Both the position numbers and the translations under genes were made by a program. The notes beneath the pieces were generated by a model. The model did not search any database, had not been told where the DNA came from, and saw only the letters and a program-made list of their open reading frames with translations. Source: Azophilus sp965221465 (lineage in GTDB: Bacteria; Pseudomonadota; Gammaproteobacteria; Pseudomonadales; Azotimanducaceae). From it: a DNA stretch of 64,000 bases. How positions within the stretch are numbered: position 1 is the first letter of the stretch; every line of letters begins with the position of its first letter. Below are positions 1 to 8,143 of this stretch, piece by piece. The stretch is taken from contig OZ244892.1 in assembly GCA_965221465.1 (NCBI GenBank), forward strand, positions 2,976,001 to 3,040,000, written 5' to 3'.

Positions 1-324
1 GCGCCGGTTTGGCCAAACCTTTATCGCTTCGTCAGCATCGTGCTCGATGATCGGCCTCGGCCAGCGAATCCGCTCGCAGCGGCGAAAACCAGGCATCCGG
101 TCCTCTTCAACAGCGCCCTCCTGAATCATGTGCCAGAAGGTGGCTTCTTTCCCGTGCGTCAAAGGGTGTCGTTTCAGACCAAGGCGGCGCCCCCGAAACA
201 CCGGCTTGCTATCCACGAAATCCTGTTTGAAGTAGCTAAAGATGGCATCCAGGTATGAATCCCAATCGCCACCATAGTCAGAGAATAACACCAGTGGCGG
301 CAGCCAATCCGACTCATCCGTCAT
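1..324 (-). CDS. Hypothetical protein, 5' part only (cut by window edge)
   Basis: An open frame begins with ATG at 324 and runs off the left edge without a stop (about 108 residues seen). The ATG overlaps the TGA of the upstream DUF3800 gene in an ATGA arrangement, so the two are very likely translationally coupled. The visible part is rich in charged and aromatic residues, with stretches such as FRGRRLGLKRHP, THGKEATFWHMIQEG and RRCERIRWPRP. It has no signal peptide or membrane segment. I recall small uncharacterised proteins of this look in accessory regions but cannot assign a function. Its pairing with DUF3800 is the only clue to its role. Confidence 0.75.
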   Translation of the reverse strand, partial: MTDESDWLPPLVLFSDYGGDWDSYLDAIFSYFKQDFVDSKPVFRGRRLGLKRHPLTHGKEATFWHMIQEGAVEEDRMPGFRRCERIRWPRPIIEHDADEAIKVWPNRR

Positions 325-1034
325 CTCTGCTCCTCACTCGCCTGCCAGCGGAAAAGATTGACCTTCTCTTCCCGGTAGAGGGTGGTCTTCAGCAGACTGT
401 AGCCGGAGCGTTCTTGCACCCTGGCAACCAGGGCCTCCTTGGTCTTGGCGCCGTGTAAATCACGGTTGAGGTACGACACCGCGCCAATCAGCAAGTCCGC
501 TAGCTGCATCTGTTCGATTTCATGGGAGTGGACGAGCTGCAAGCGTTCGATGACGTTGCGCGAAAAGTCATACATGTTGTTACAAAGCACTTCGTGCAAC
601 TTGGCCGTCTTCTCCGCGCCCAGGGTGTCCTTGATGTCGAGGTAGACCCGGTAGTGGGCGTCCGGGCGGAAGATTACCTTCAACATGTCGAAGTACATCT
701 TGTAATACCAAGTGTCGTGATCCTGACCGGGAATTGCGTCGTGCCGCAGCTTCGTTTTATCCGGCACGATCAACGCCCGGAAATGCAAATCTTCGTCATC
801 GAAAAAGTAATCCACCAAATCCAGATATAGTCCCGCCTTGGCTGGAGAAACCTTCGTCCACTTCACTTCAAACCCTGGCGCAAGCCCATGTATTTGCTTG
901 ATCTCCCGCAGGCGTACCGCGATCTTTCGGCTTTTGTCCAGCGGACACCAGATGGCGCCCAGCACCATGGCCTTCTGACGGTCATGCTCCAGGTGGCAGG
1001 ACTCATCGCAATAGACATTGAAGATCTCACTCAT
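321..1034 (-). CDS. DUF3800 domain-containing protein
   Basis: This 237-residue protein has the hallmarks of DUF3800: an N-terminal acidic pair in NVYCDESCH, a second strand with ALIVPDKTKL, an aspartate in VYLDIKDTLG, and the C-terminal QLADLLIGAVSYL helix. DUF3800 proteins are predicted to have an RNase H-like fold, so a nuclease role is plausible but not shown. They are common in accessory and defence-type regions, and this one sits with a coupled unknown gene downstream and an exonuclease gene upstream. The downstream ATG overlaps its stop by 4 nt. No membrane segment is visible. Confidence 0.88.
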   Translation of the reverse strand: MSEIFNVYCDESCHLEHDRQKAMVLGAIWCPLDKSRKIAVRLREIKQIHGLAPGFEVKWTKVSPAKAGLYLDLVDYFFDDEDLHFRALIVPDKTKLRHDAIPGQDHDTWYYKMYFDMLKVIFRPDAHYRVYLDIKDTLGAEKTAKLHEVLCNNMYDFSRNVIERLQLVHSHEIEQMQLADLLIGAVSYLNRDLHGAKTKEALVARVQERSGYSLLKTTLYREEKVNLFRWQASEEQR

Positions 1035-1123
1035 GGAGAATCCTCCCCGATGAATTCAGACATCCCGCGACAGTAGAACACGCGTTGAGACTCTTGCGAA
1101 CCATCCTCGCCGCCATTCAGTCC

Positions 1124-1882
1124 CTAACCGTTTGAAAGCCATCCCCAGACCAATAGAAATAAAACCCAGAACCAAATTCGGCGGTAGAATGGTTTAGACG
1201 ATTTGCGACGCCACTTTCTGGAAACATGCTGGTGTCGACGTCTCCGCGTTAGGCTGTGCTGACGGGTCGATGCGTGATCTCGAATGTGTCGCCGCAAATC
1301 GCCAGTGCGGGACTTTGGCAACACCTCCAATTGGCACAGACGAGTAGCAAGCCTTGCCGTCGACTTTGCATCTTCGAGTGCGTCATGGGCTTTCCAATTG
1401 CGAGATGGCGGGTCGAAGATTTCCAGCGCCCTTTCCAGGCCGATTCGGCGCGATGACCACCATCCGGTGATTTCAGCAAGCCAGTCACAGGCTCCGAGCA
1501 TGGTGCAATGCGAGCGGTTGCGATGAAGGGTTTCGACTCCGGCTCGCTTGAATTCGGCGCTTAGAAAACGCTTGTCGAAGGAGACATTGTGACCCACCAA
1601 CTCGCAGTCACCTATGAAATCGCGAATCTCCCGGGCTTCGTCGGCAAAGGCCGGCTTTCCGGCCACGTCTCTGTCAGTAAATCCGTTGACCCTTGACGCT
1701 TCCCGGGGGATCGGTCTGCCCGGATCGACTACGGCCGTCAAGGAGTCGCCGCTTAGTTTCTCTCCATTGGGGTCTAGTTCCATCCGAATTACTGCCACGC
1801 TGACGATCCGATCGGAATTCGGGTCCAATCCGGTAGTTTCCACGTCGATGACCGCTACGGTCCCGAGCCGATCCCAGGGCAT
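1124..1882 (-). CDS. DEDD-family 3'-5' exonuclease (DnaQ-like) with C-terminal membrane segment
   Basis: The protein carries the three exonuclease motifs of the DnaQ/epsilon superfamily: Exo I VIDVETTGLD, Exo II GHNVSFDKRFL and Exo III HDALEDAKST, giving a DEDDh-type active site. The ATG at 1882 is preferred because GGAG lies 8 nt upstream; a GTG at 1942 would add 20 residues. Unlike the stand-alone epsilon subunit, it continues past the nuclease domain through an Arg-rich segment (SLTRRRRHQHVSRKWRRK) into a hydrophobic WFWVLFLLVWGWL tail, so it may be membrane anchored. It follows the same strand as the DUF3800 gene. Substrate and partners are unknown. Confidence 0.85.
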   Translation of the reverse strand: MPWDRLGTVAVIDVETTGLDPNSDRIVSVAVIRMELDPNGEKLSGDSLTAVVDPGRPIPREASRVNGFTDRDVAGKPAFADEAREIRDFIGDCELVGHNVSFDKRFLSAEFKRAGVETLHRNRSHCTMLGACDWLAEITGWWSSRRIGLERALEIFDPPSRNWKAHDALEDAKSTARLATRLCQLEVLPKSRTGDLRRHIRDHASTRQHSLTRRRRHQHVSRKWRRKSSKPFYRRIWFWVLFLLVWGWLSNG

Positions 1883-2411
1883 TTCCGTCTCCAGCAGGCT
1901 TCTGCTTCGTCGATTTCCGACACGGTCTGCGCGAACCCCCACATTGCCCTGCTATCAGGGAAGGGAGTGGGTCGCCAACGTCAGACATGTTAGCAATTGC
2001 CGAAACTGCACAGCTAATCAGCAACGGAAACAACTCGAGGAGCCTCTTGCCTGGCGCAGCAATTCGACGACGGAGACATCGGCCGGCACCGTGCCCAATT
2101 CCAGATTACCGCCCGGCGCACCCGCAGCGGCACTCCAACGAATCGGCGTTATTCGCACGAACCGTTCGGAAAAGTCTCGTACCGGGGTTGTGGGACGCTG
2201 CAAGGACACATTGCCGCTACGAAATCTCCTGCCTTAAGCCGTATTCGTTGATTGAAGCTGTCTGAGGACCGCTCGCGCCTGGTACCAACCCCGCACGTCG
2301 CAATCTTCGGTACGCGCATGCTGCAGGTGGGAGATACGGTCTTATTGGATTAATAGGCCATATATGTTCTTTATATGAATATATGGAATTTAAAAGGCCA
2401 TATGTGACTTA
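1883..2411. other. Intergenic region between exonuclease and hipBA, with 12-bp direct repeats
   Basis: No convincing gene is seen here. The left two thirds are GC-rich. From about 2340 the sequence turns strongly AT-rich. Two near-identical 12-mers, AGGCCATATATG (2355-2366) and AGGCCATATGTG (2395-2406), lie exactly 40 bp apart, about four helical turns, just upstream of the hipB promoter. They are candidate HipB operators. They do not match the classical Escherichia coli TATCC-N8-GGATA operator, so this is inference from position and spacing. Confidence 0.5.
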
Positions 2412-2441
2412 TTGAATAATCTCAGTTTCTAAAGGTAAAAT
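2412..2441 (+). promoter_or_regulatory. Putative sigma-70 promoter for hipBA
   Basis: A TTGAAT -35 box (2412-2417) and a TAAAAT -10 box (2436-2441) are separated by 18 bp. They lie about 40 bp upstream of the hipB start and immediately downstream of the 12-bp direct repeats. Matches to consensus are partial. Confidence 0.4.
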
Positions 2442-2481
2442 TTAGCCGCTTACGGACAATAAACCGATCAAGAGGCCGACA

Positions 2482-2847
2482 TTGGCACTTTTCTCAGACA
2501 AAGCTGCGATTTGGACATCGCAATCGTTGCGCGCCGAACTCGGCGCCCGGCTCGCCCGGCAGCGCCTTGCGCGGAACGTGACGCAACAGGCGCTCGCGGA
2601 CGCCGCCGGGGTCGGTCTGCGAACGTTGCGCCGCATCGAGGCGGGCGAGTCGAGCAGCCTCGACAACTTCCTGCGGGTCGCGATGGCTCTCGGGCTCACG
2701 GAAGCACTGACGAGCGCAATTCCTGAGCGGTCAATCCGGCCGATCGAGCGGGTAGACGCTCGGCGTGGCGAACGCCGACGCGCACGGCCGCCAAAGGCGC
2801 GCGCACCGGGGGAGCCCTGGACCTGGTCGGACGAACACGATGACTGA
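2482..2847 (+). CDS. hipB: HipB-type XRE antitoxin/transcriptional regulator
   Basis: This 121-residue protein has a helix-turn-helix of the XRE type at about residues 20-70 (TQQALADAAGVGLRTLRRIE). The start is a TTG at 2482 with an AAGAGG-like ribosome site upstream. The C-terminal tail is Arg/Pro-rich and ends in SDEHDD. Its stop overlaps the hipA start by 8 nt. In the known family the HipB-type protein binds DNA and holds the HipA kinase inactive, and the pair represses its own operon. The assignment rests on the HTH plus the hipA neighbour. Confidence 0.85.
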   Translation: MALFSDKAAIWTSQSLRAELGARLARQRLARNVTQQALADAAGVGLRTLRRIEAGESSSLDNFLRVAMALGLTEALTSAIPERSIRPIERVDARRGERRRARPPKARAPGEPWTWSDEHDD

Positions 2848-4135
2848 TGCAAGCGTGATTCTCTGGGGCCGCCGTATCGGCGCGGTTTCCTGGGATGCGG
2901 GCCGCGGCATCGGCACATTTCAATACGACCCCGAGTTCCTGGTCGCCGGCATCGAGGTCGCTCCATTCGCCATGCCGGTGCGGGAGGGGCCGTACGAATT
3001 TCCGGGGCTCGGCCAGGATGCGTTCAAGGGATTGCCGGGCCTCCTGGCCGATGCCCTGCCGGACCGCTACGGGAACGCACTCATCGATGCCTGGCTTGCC
3101 GAGACGGGGCGCAGCCTGGAGGATTTCAGCCCCGTACACCGGCTCTGTTACATCGGTGCTCGCGGCGTCGGGGCGCTGGAGTTCGAGCCGGTGCTAGCGC
3201 GGCCCGACAGTCGCCGCAAGGTCGAGGTTGCCGAGTTGGCGGACCTGGCCAGCCGCGTTTTGGAGCAACGCAGCCTCCTGGCTGGAAGGCTGGGCGGGCA
3301 GGACGACGCCAGGGCGTTAGAAGACATTCTCAGCGTCGGCACCTCCGCCGGCGGCGCCAGGGCAAAGGCGGTGTTGGCCTGGAATCGGAAGACAGGCGAA
3401 TTTCGCTCCGGCCAGGTGGACGCCGATGAGGGATTCGAGCACTGGCTGCTGAAGTTCGATGGGGTCTCCAACCCCGATGACGCCGAACTGTCGGAGTCGC
3501 TCGGTTACGGTTGCATCGAGTACGCCTATCACCTCATGGCCCGGGACGCCGGAATCGACATGTCGGAGTGCCGCCTGCAACGCGAAGGCGGTCGCAGCCA
3601 CTTCATGACGCGGCGTTTCGACCGCGACGCCCGGGGGCGCAAGGTCCACATGCAGACGTTCGCAGCGATGCGCCACCTCGACTACAACCTGGCCGGCGCC
3701 CACGCCTACGAACAGGTGTTCGAGACCATCCGTGCGCTCGGGCTCGGCATGTCGGTGGTGGAGGAGCAGTATCGGCGCACGGTGTTCAACATTGTTGCGC
3801 GAAATCAGGACGATCACGTCAAGAACATCTCGTTCCTGATGGACCGCCGGGGAACCTGGCGGTTGTCGCCGGCCTATGACCTGGCCTATGCCTACAACCC
3901 CCGGGGCTCCTGGACACGCGTGCACCAGATGAGCGCGGCCGGCAAGCGGGACGGATTCGAGCGCAGCGACCTCGAGCGCCTGGCGCAAACTGCCGGGCTT
4001 CGAAAAGCTGCCGCGACGCGCGCGGTGGACCAGGTGGTCTCGGCAGTGGCGTTGTGGCCGAGATTCGCCGCACAAGCCGGGGTGGACGAATCGACACTAC
4101 GGCAAATCGGAAAGGCGCACCGCCTTCGATTCTGA
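2840..4135 (+). CDS. hipA: HipA-type serine/threonine protein kinase (toxin)
   Basis: A 431-residue protein of normal HipA length. The N-terminal subdomain (MTDASVILWGRRIGAV) is followed by the kinase core: a nucleotide-loop region GTSAGGARAKAVLAW, WLLKFDGV near residue 201, and the catalytic ARNQDDHVKN plus LSPAYDLAYAY metal-binding segment near residues 315-345. The ATG at 2840 overlaps hipB by 8 nt, which fixes the start. HipA proteins phosphorylate targets such as glutamyl-tRNA synthetase and cause growth arrest; the target here is unknown. All key motif residues look intact, so the pair is probably functional. Confidence 0.92.
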   Translation: MTDASVILWGRRIGAVSWDAGRGIGTFQYDPEFLVAGIEVAPFAMPVREGPYEFPGLGQDAFKGLPGLLADALPDRYGNALIDAWLAETGRSLEDFSPVHRLCYIGARGVGALEFEPVLARPDSRRKVEVAELADLASRVLEQRSLLAGRLGGQDDARALEDILSVGTSAGGARAKAVLAWNRKTGEFRSGQVDADEGFEHWLLKFDGVSNPDDAELSESLGYGCIEYAYHLMARDAGIDMSECRLQREGGRSHFMTRRFDRDARGRKVHMQTFAAMRHLDYNLAGAHAYEQVFETIRALGLGMSVVEEQYRRTVFNIVARNQDDHVKNISFLMDRRGTWRLSPAYDLAYAYNPRGSWTRVHQMSAAGKRDGFERSDLERLAQTAGLRKAAATRAVDQVVSAVALWPRFAAQAGVDESTLRQIGKAHRLRF

Positions 4136-4229
4136 CCCGCACCGCTCACCGGCATCCTTCTGCACTCGCCGATGCGCTCTCTCGCCGCCGATGCGGTCGC
4201 GCAGGCTTGGCCCTCGGCGATATTGCCGG

Positions 4230-5123
4230 CTAACTCCGGAGCGATTCGCAGAGTGCGCGCAAGCCGTCCACGAACGCCAGCGGCTCGTCCAGAAACAGAT
4301 GGTGCCGGGCATTCTCGATGGCGACGGCGGGCACGTCTCCGGGAATGAGCGTTTCGAGATGCTCCCGCGTCTTCTCCGTGAACAGGTCGCTCTCGGCCCC
4401 GTAGATCAGCCCCACCGGCAAGGTCAGGTTGGTATAGTCCGCGGGCTCCCGTTCGGCATCCTTAAGCACGTTCGGCAGGTCTTCGTCGAACTTCCAGGCC
4501 CAGCCGCCGCCGTCCACGGGCATCAGGGAATGGCGCGCAATGTATTCAAGGATATAGGCGTTTTCGCAGGGTTGCGGCGGCTGCAGCCGGAATCGCGCCA
4601 AGGCCGTCTCCCGGTCGGGATAGACCTTGGCCCGGCCACCCATGGATGGGTAATCCGGCCATGGTTCATCGGGATGGCGCAATCCGGAGTCGGCCAGGAC
4701 GAGTGCGCCGAAGCGGCCCGGGTCAAGGTTGGCTGCCTTGGTGGCCATGTTGCCGCCGAAACTGTGGCCGACGACGATGACGTCTTCGGCCAAACCCGCC
4801 GCGTCGCAGACAGCGATGATTTCACGGGCGTAGGTGGCCGCATCGTACTCGTAGCGGTAGTCCGAATCGCCCATGCCGGTGAGGTCCATGGCCACCACCC
4901 GGTAGGCATCGGTGAGTTGCGGGGCGATGAAGTCCCACCAGCGCGAATGTGCGTTCATGCCGTGAACGAGCAGCATGTCGCGGCCGCCATCCTGCTCCCA
5001 GCGGCGCCAGACGACATCGCAGCCCTCCACCTCGACGGTTTCGACCGCGCTTTCCGTCTCGACGGCCTCGAAAAACCACGCCGGTATGGTCGCCGACGAG
5101 CCGCCCCGGGCCCAACGCGGCAT
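4230..5123 (-). CDS. Alpha/beta-fold hydrolase
   Basis: This 297-residue protein has the classic alpha/beta hydrolase layout. It shows an oxyanion-loop LLVHGMNAHSRWW, a nucleophile elbow VVGHSFGG with Ser121, an acid YGAESDLFT (D247), and a catalytic His in NARHHLFLDE (H274 or H275). A W-rich cap region lies between. The start ATG overlaps the stop of the acyl-CoA dehydrogenase gene (TGATG), so the two are co-translated and the hydrolase may act in the same acyl or aromatic degradation route. Substrate cannot be read from the sequence. It has no signal peptide, so it should be cytoplasmic. Confidence 0.9.
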   Translation of the reverse strand: MPRWARGGSSATIPAWFFEAVETESAVETVEVEGCDVVWRRWEQDGGRDMLLVHGMNAHSRWWDFIAPQLTDAYRVVAMDLTGMGDSDYRYEYDAATYAREIIAVCDAAGLAEDVIVVGHSFGGNMATKAANLDPGRFGALVLADSGLRHPDEPWPDYPSMGGRAKVYPDRETALARFRLQPPQPCENAYILEYIARHSLMPVDGGGWAWKFDEDLPNVLKDAEREPADYTNLTLPVGLIYGAESDLFTEKTREHLETLIPGDVPAVAIENARHHLFLDEPLAFVDGLRALCESLRS

Positions 5124-6253
5124 CAGAGCGAACCGAATCGTTCGAGGTGGTGGTCGACGTTGCCGAACAGCGTGTCGATCACGGTCAGCCGCTTGAAGTA
5201 GTGGCCGATGCGAAGCTCGTCGGTCATGCCCATGCCGCCGTGCAGCTGGATGGCATTCTGGCCGACAAACCGGCCGCCCTTGCCCACCTGCACCTTGAAC
5301 GCCGACACCGCTTTCTGCGCCTCGGGCCCATAGCCCTCCTCCATGCGCATGGCCGCCATGACCATGAGGGATTTCGCCTGCTCGTGCTCCATGAACATGT
5401 CGACCATGCGGTGTTGCAGCACCTGAAACTTGCCGATCGGCTGGCCGAACTGCTCGCGGGTCTTGCAGTACTCCACCGTGTCCTTGTAGAGCACCTCCAT
5501 GCAGCCCACCGCCTCGGCGCCCACCGCCAGCGTGCCTTCGTCGACCGCCCGTTCGAGGATGGGCAACCCGCTGTCCGCCTCCCCGAGCAACGCCTGCTCG
5601 CCGACCTCGACGTTCTCCAGCATCACCTCGGAGGCTCGGAACGCATCCACGGTGGGATAGTCCCGCCGGGAGAGCCCGGGGACATCCGTCGGCACGATGA
5701 AGAGCGAGACTCCGGAGGCGTCGCGCTGTTCCCCGGCGGTGCGCGCGGACACCACCAGCACATCCGCCGCGGGCCCGTTCAACACCACCGCCTTGTGGCC
5801 ATTCAGCACGTAACCGCTGTCGGTTCGCTCTGCCGTCGTAACCAGGTCCGCCAGGTTGTAGCGCCCCTGGGGTTCCGCGAAGGCCAGCGCCGCCTGCACG
5901 GTGCCGCCGACAATGCCCGGCAACCAGGCGGCCCGCTGCGCCTCGTCGCCACCAATGCGAATCGCGCCACCGGCCAGCACCACCGTGGCCAGAAAGGGCT
6001 CCACCACCAGCCCCTTGCCGAACTGTTCGCACATGACGATGCTTTCGATGGCGCTGCCTCCGAAGCCGCCGTCGGATTCCGGGAAGGGCACGCCAAGCCA
6101 GCCGAGTTCTGCAAAGGCCTGCCAGTTGCCGGCATCGTAGCCGAGTTCGCCGCGGACGATCTCCTGCCGTGCGGGGAAGGAATAGTCGTTGCGGATGAAC
6201 CGCTCAATGCTCTCCTGAAGCAGCGTCTGTTCGTTGGAAAACGAGAAATCCAT
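5123..6253 (-). CDS. Acyl-CoA dehydrogenase
   Basis: A 376-residue FAD-dependent acyl-CoA dehydrogenase with the usual three domains. These are an N-terminal helical domain (MDFSFSNEQTLLQESIERF), a middle beta domain with FAEPQGRYN and GYVLNGHKAVVLNGPAADVL, and a C-terminal helical domain with CKTREQFGQPIGKFQVLQHR. It ends in the conserved QLHGGMGMTDE and GHYFKRL segments. It should oxidise an acyl-CoA to the 2-enoyl-CoA, passing electrons to ETF. Only 1 nt separates the stop of a truncated upstream dehydrogenase-like gene (TGA 6257-6255) from its ATG. Such paired dehydrogenase genes often encode heteromeric enzymes; here the partner is incomplete, so it may work alone. Confidence 0.92.
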   Translation of the reverse strand: MDFSFSNEQTLLQESIERFIRNDYSFPARQEIVRGELGYDAGNWQAFAELGWLGVPFPESDGGFGGSAIESIVMCEQFGKGLVVEPFLATVVLAGGAIRIGGDEAQRAAWLPGIVGGTVQAALAFAEPQGRYNLADLVTTAERTDSGYVLNGHKAVVLNGPAADVLVVSARTAGEQRDASGVSLFIVPTDVPGLSRRDYPTVDAFRASEVMLENVEVGEQALLGEADSGLPILERAVDEGTLAVGAEAVGCMEVLYKDTVEYCKTREQFGQPIGKFQVLQHRMVDMFMEHEQAKSLMVMAAMRMEEGYGPEAQKAVSAFKVQVGKGGRFVGQNAIQLHGGMGMTDELRIGHYFKRLTVIDTLFGNVDHHLERFGSL

Positions 6254-6254
6254 A

Positions 6255-6842
6255 TCAGTTTTCCTTGCCTGGATTGTCGCTATTGCCCCGATCCCCGCTG
6301 TTCCGGGCGCCGAACAGGAGCGCGGCCAACCGGTCTCGCGGTGCGTCCAGGGGTTGCGGAGAATCGAACAAGCGGACAAGCATACCCTTTCTGAAGAATC
6401 GGGCATAAGTGCCGCCGACCGGCGCCTCGTTGTCGCCGGGCAGTTCCTCAGGGGCCGGCAGGGCATGGTAGCCGAGCACATCGACCGCAAGGGCGCACAG
6501 GTCACGATCCAGTTCAGCGCGGAGAATGCCCGAAACGATCGCCGTGACACTCTCCGCGGACCTCCCTTCGTCCCCGCCCGACGCACGTCGTTCCAGGGCT
6601 TGGAGCGCCTCGAATCGGACCTCGAGAGCCAATGCCCTGCCCCTGACAGCGGCGTCGTCGGCCATGACGCCGCCCCGGCCGTCCGGAATCTCCGCCAGAA
6701 TGGTGTCGAGCCACGCAAGCCCCGTGCCGATATCCGCCCGCGCGCTGGAGGATTGGCGTCGCGATTGCGGCTCTCGCCGTCCGCCAGGGGGGCGCACGCT
6801 TCGCGGCGTTCCCCCATTCGTCTCTCGAAATTGACCGTTCAC
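6255..6842 (-). pseudogene. C-terminal fragment of a second acyl-CoA dehydrogenase
   Basis: The frame ending at 6255 encodes, in its last ~150 residues, what looks like the C-terminal helical domain of an acyl-CoA dehydrogenase: ALEVRFEALQALERRA, then CALAVDVLGYHALP and NEAPVGGTYARFFRKGMLV. The N-terminal helical and FAD-binding beta domains are missing. The 40 residues in front (from a GTG at 6842) are low-complexity Arg/Pro-rich sequence without family resemblance. The divergent enoyl-CoA hydratase gene starts at 6889 and leaves no room for a full gene. The usual C-terminal YGGTNEIQ-like segment is also not recognisable. I read this as a remnant, though the frame is still open and abuts the next gene. 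Confidence 0.65.
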
Positions 6843-6888
6843 TCGGGCACCATTTGGCAACTCTTCACAAAACAGCGGCAGCAACTCC

Positions 6889-7746
6889 ATGACCCATTCC
6901 ACCATTATCGCCGACATCGCCGACGGTATCATGACGATTACTCTCAATCGGCCCGATCGATTGAATGCGTTCACAAACGAAATGCGCCTCGAGATGACCG
7001 ATGCGCTCGATACGGCCGATGCCGATGACGCTGTGCGCGGCATCATCGTCACCGGAGCCGGCCGCGGCTTCTGCGCCGGCGCGGACCTGGGCTCGGGCGG
7101 CAATACCTTCAATGCCGATGCCCGTCCGGACCGCCCCGGTGGACTGCAGCCGGACGGCGGCGGCCTGCTGACGCTGCGCATCTACGAGTGCCGCAAGCCG
7201 ATCATCGCCGCCATCAACGGCCCCGCGGTCGGTGTCGGCATTACCATGACCCTGCCGATGGATGTGCGCATCGCAGCCGACGATGCCCGCTTCGGGTTCG
7301 TATTCGCCCGGCGCGGCATCGTGCCGGAGGCTTGCTCGAGTTGGTTCCTGCCGCGAATCGTCGGCATCAGCCAGGCACTGCAGTGGTGCTACAGCGGCCG
7401 GGTGTTCGATGCCGGCGAAGCCCTGGATGCCCGGCTGGTCACGAGCCTGCACCCGCAGGACGCCCTGCTGCCGGCCGCACACGCCATCATCCGCGAAATC
7501 GCCGACAACAACTCCCCGCTGTCGGTCACCATGATCCGACACATGCTGTGGCGCATGCTCGGCGCCGACCACCCCGTGGAAGCGCACAACCTGGATTCCC
7601 GGGCCATCTATCACCTCGGGCGTGGGCCGGACACCAAGGAGGGGGTGGAGGCATTCCTGGAGAAACGTCCCCCCGCATTTCGCGGCAAGGTGAGTGCGGA
7701 CATGCCGGAGTTCTTCCCCTGGTGGGAACGGAGGGAGTTTTCCTGA
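6889..7746 (+). CDS. Enoyl-CoA hydratase/isomerase family protein (crotonase)
   Basis: A 285-residue crotonase-fold protein. The start region (TITLNRPDRLNAF), the first oxyanion-hole segment GRGFCAGADL, the second AAINGPAVGVG and the catalytic-region Glu in RRGIVPEACSSWFLPR are all present. Family members hydrate 2-enoyl-CoA or isomerise it, which fits the adjacent divergent acyl-CoA dehydrogenase genes and suggests one acyl-CoA degradation locus. The C-terminal segment ends FFPWWERREFS, seen in the longer subgroup of these enzymes. Substrate chain length is not readable. Confidence 0.93.
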   Translation: MTHSTIIADIADGIMTITLNRPDRLNAFTNEMRLEMTDALDTADADDAVRGIIVTGAGRGFCAGADLGSGGNTFNADARPDRPGGLQPDGGGLLTLRIYECRKPIIAAINGPAVGVGITMTLPMDVRIAADDARFGFVFARRGIVPEACSSWFLPRIVGISQALQWCYSGRVFDAGEALDARLVTSLHPQDALLPAAHAIIREIADNNSPLSVTMIRHMLWRMLGADHPVEAHNLDSRAIYHLGRGPDTKEGVEAFLEKRPPAFRGKVSADMPEFFPWWERREFS

Positions 7747-7864
7747 GGAGCTTGCCCACCACCTCGACGTGGTTTTACGTTACCCTGTTTCGCCTGCAGG
7801 CCCGGGCACGAAGCTAACCCGACCCAGGCCGAAACCACATGCCGAATTGCTGAGGCGCGCGATC

Positions 7865-8107
7865 ATGAGTGAACAACCCCGTATTGCACAAAAGGCCCCC
7901 TATCCCATCGAAGTCAGAAGCGGCGAGAAATATTTCTGGTGCGCTTGCGGCCGGAGCGGCAAGCAGCCCCTCTGCGACGGTTCACACCAGGGAACGGGAT
8001 TCACGCCCCTGTCGTATGAGGCGGACAAGGACCGAACGCTCTATTTCTGCGGTTGCAAGCAAAGCAGCCGCAAGCCGCTCTGCGACGGAACGCACAACGG
8101 TTTGTAG
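7865..8107 (+). CDS. CDGSH iron-sulfur domain protein (two motifs)
   Basis: An 80-residue protein containing two CDGSH-type [2Fe-2S] motifs: CACGRSGKQPLCDGSH and CGCKQSSRKPLCDGTH, each giving three Cys and one His ligand. It has no membrane segment or signal, unlike the eukaryotic mitoNEETs, so it is a soluble bacterial type. These proteins are thought to hold or transfer Fe-S clusters or electrons. The ATG at 7865 is chosen because MSEQPRIAQKAPYPIEV is the usual N-terminus just before motif one. It stands alone on the plus strand between the hydratase and the DUF349 gene. Confidence 0.95.
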   Translation: MSEQPRIAQKAPYPIEVRSGEKYFWCACGRSGKQPLCDGSHQGTGFTPLSYEADKDRTLYFCGCKQSSRKPLCDGTHNGL

Positions 8108-8143
8108 CGCCATTGCGCGGTATCGACGTGAGACGCTACAGCC

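Noticed and set aside
7758..7780. Hairpin ACCAC/GTGGT with TTTT after the enoyl-CoA hydratase as a terminator
   Set aside because: Only a 5-bp stem; too weak to list as a feature.
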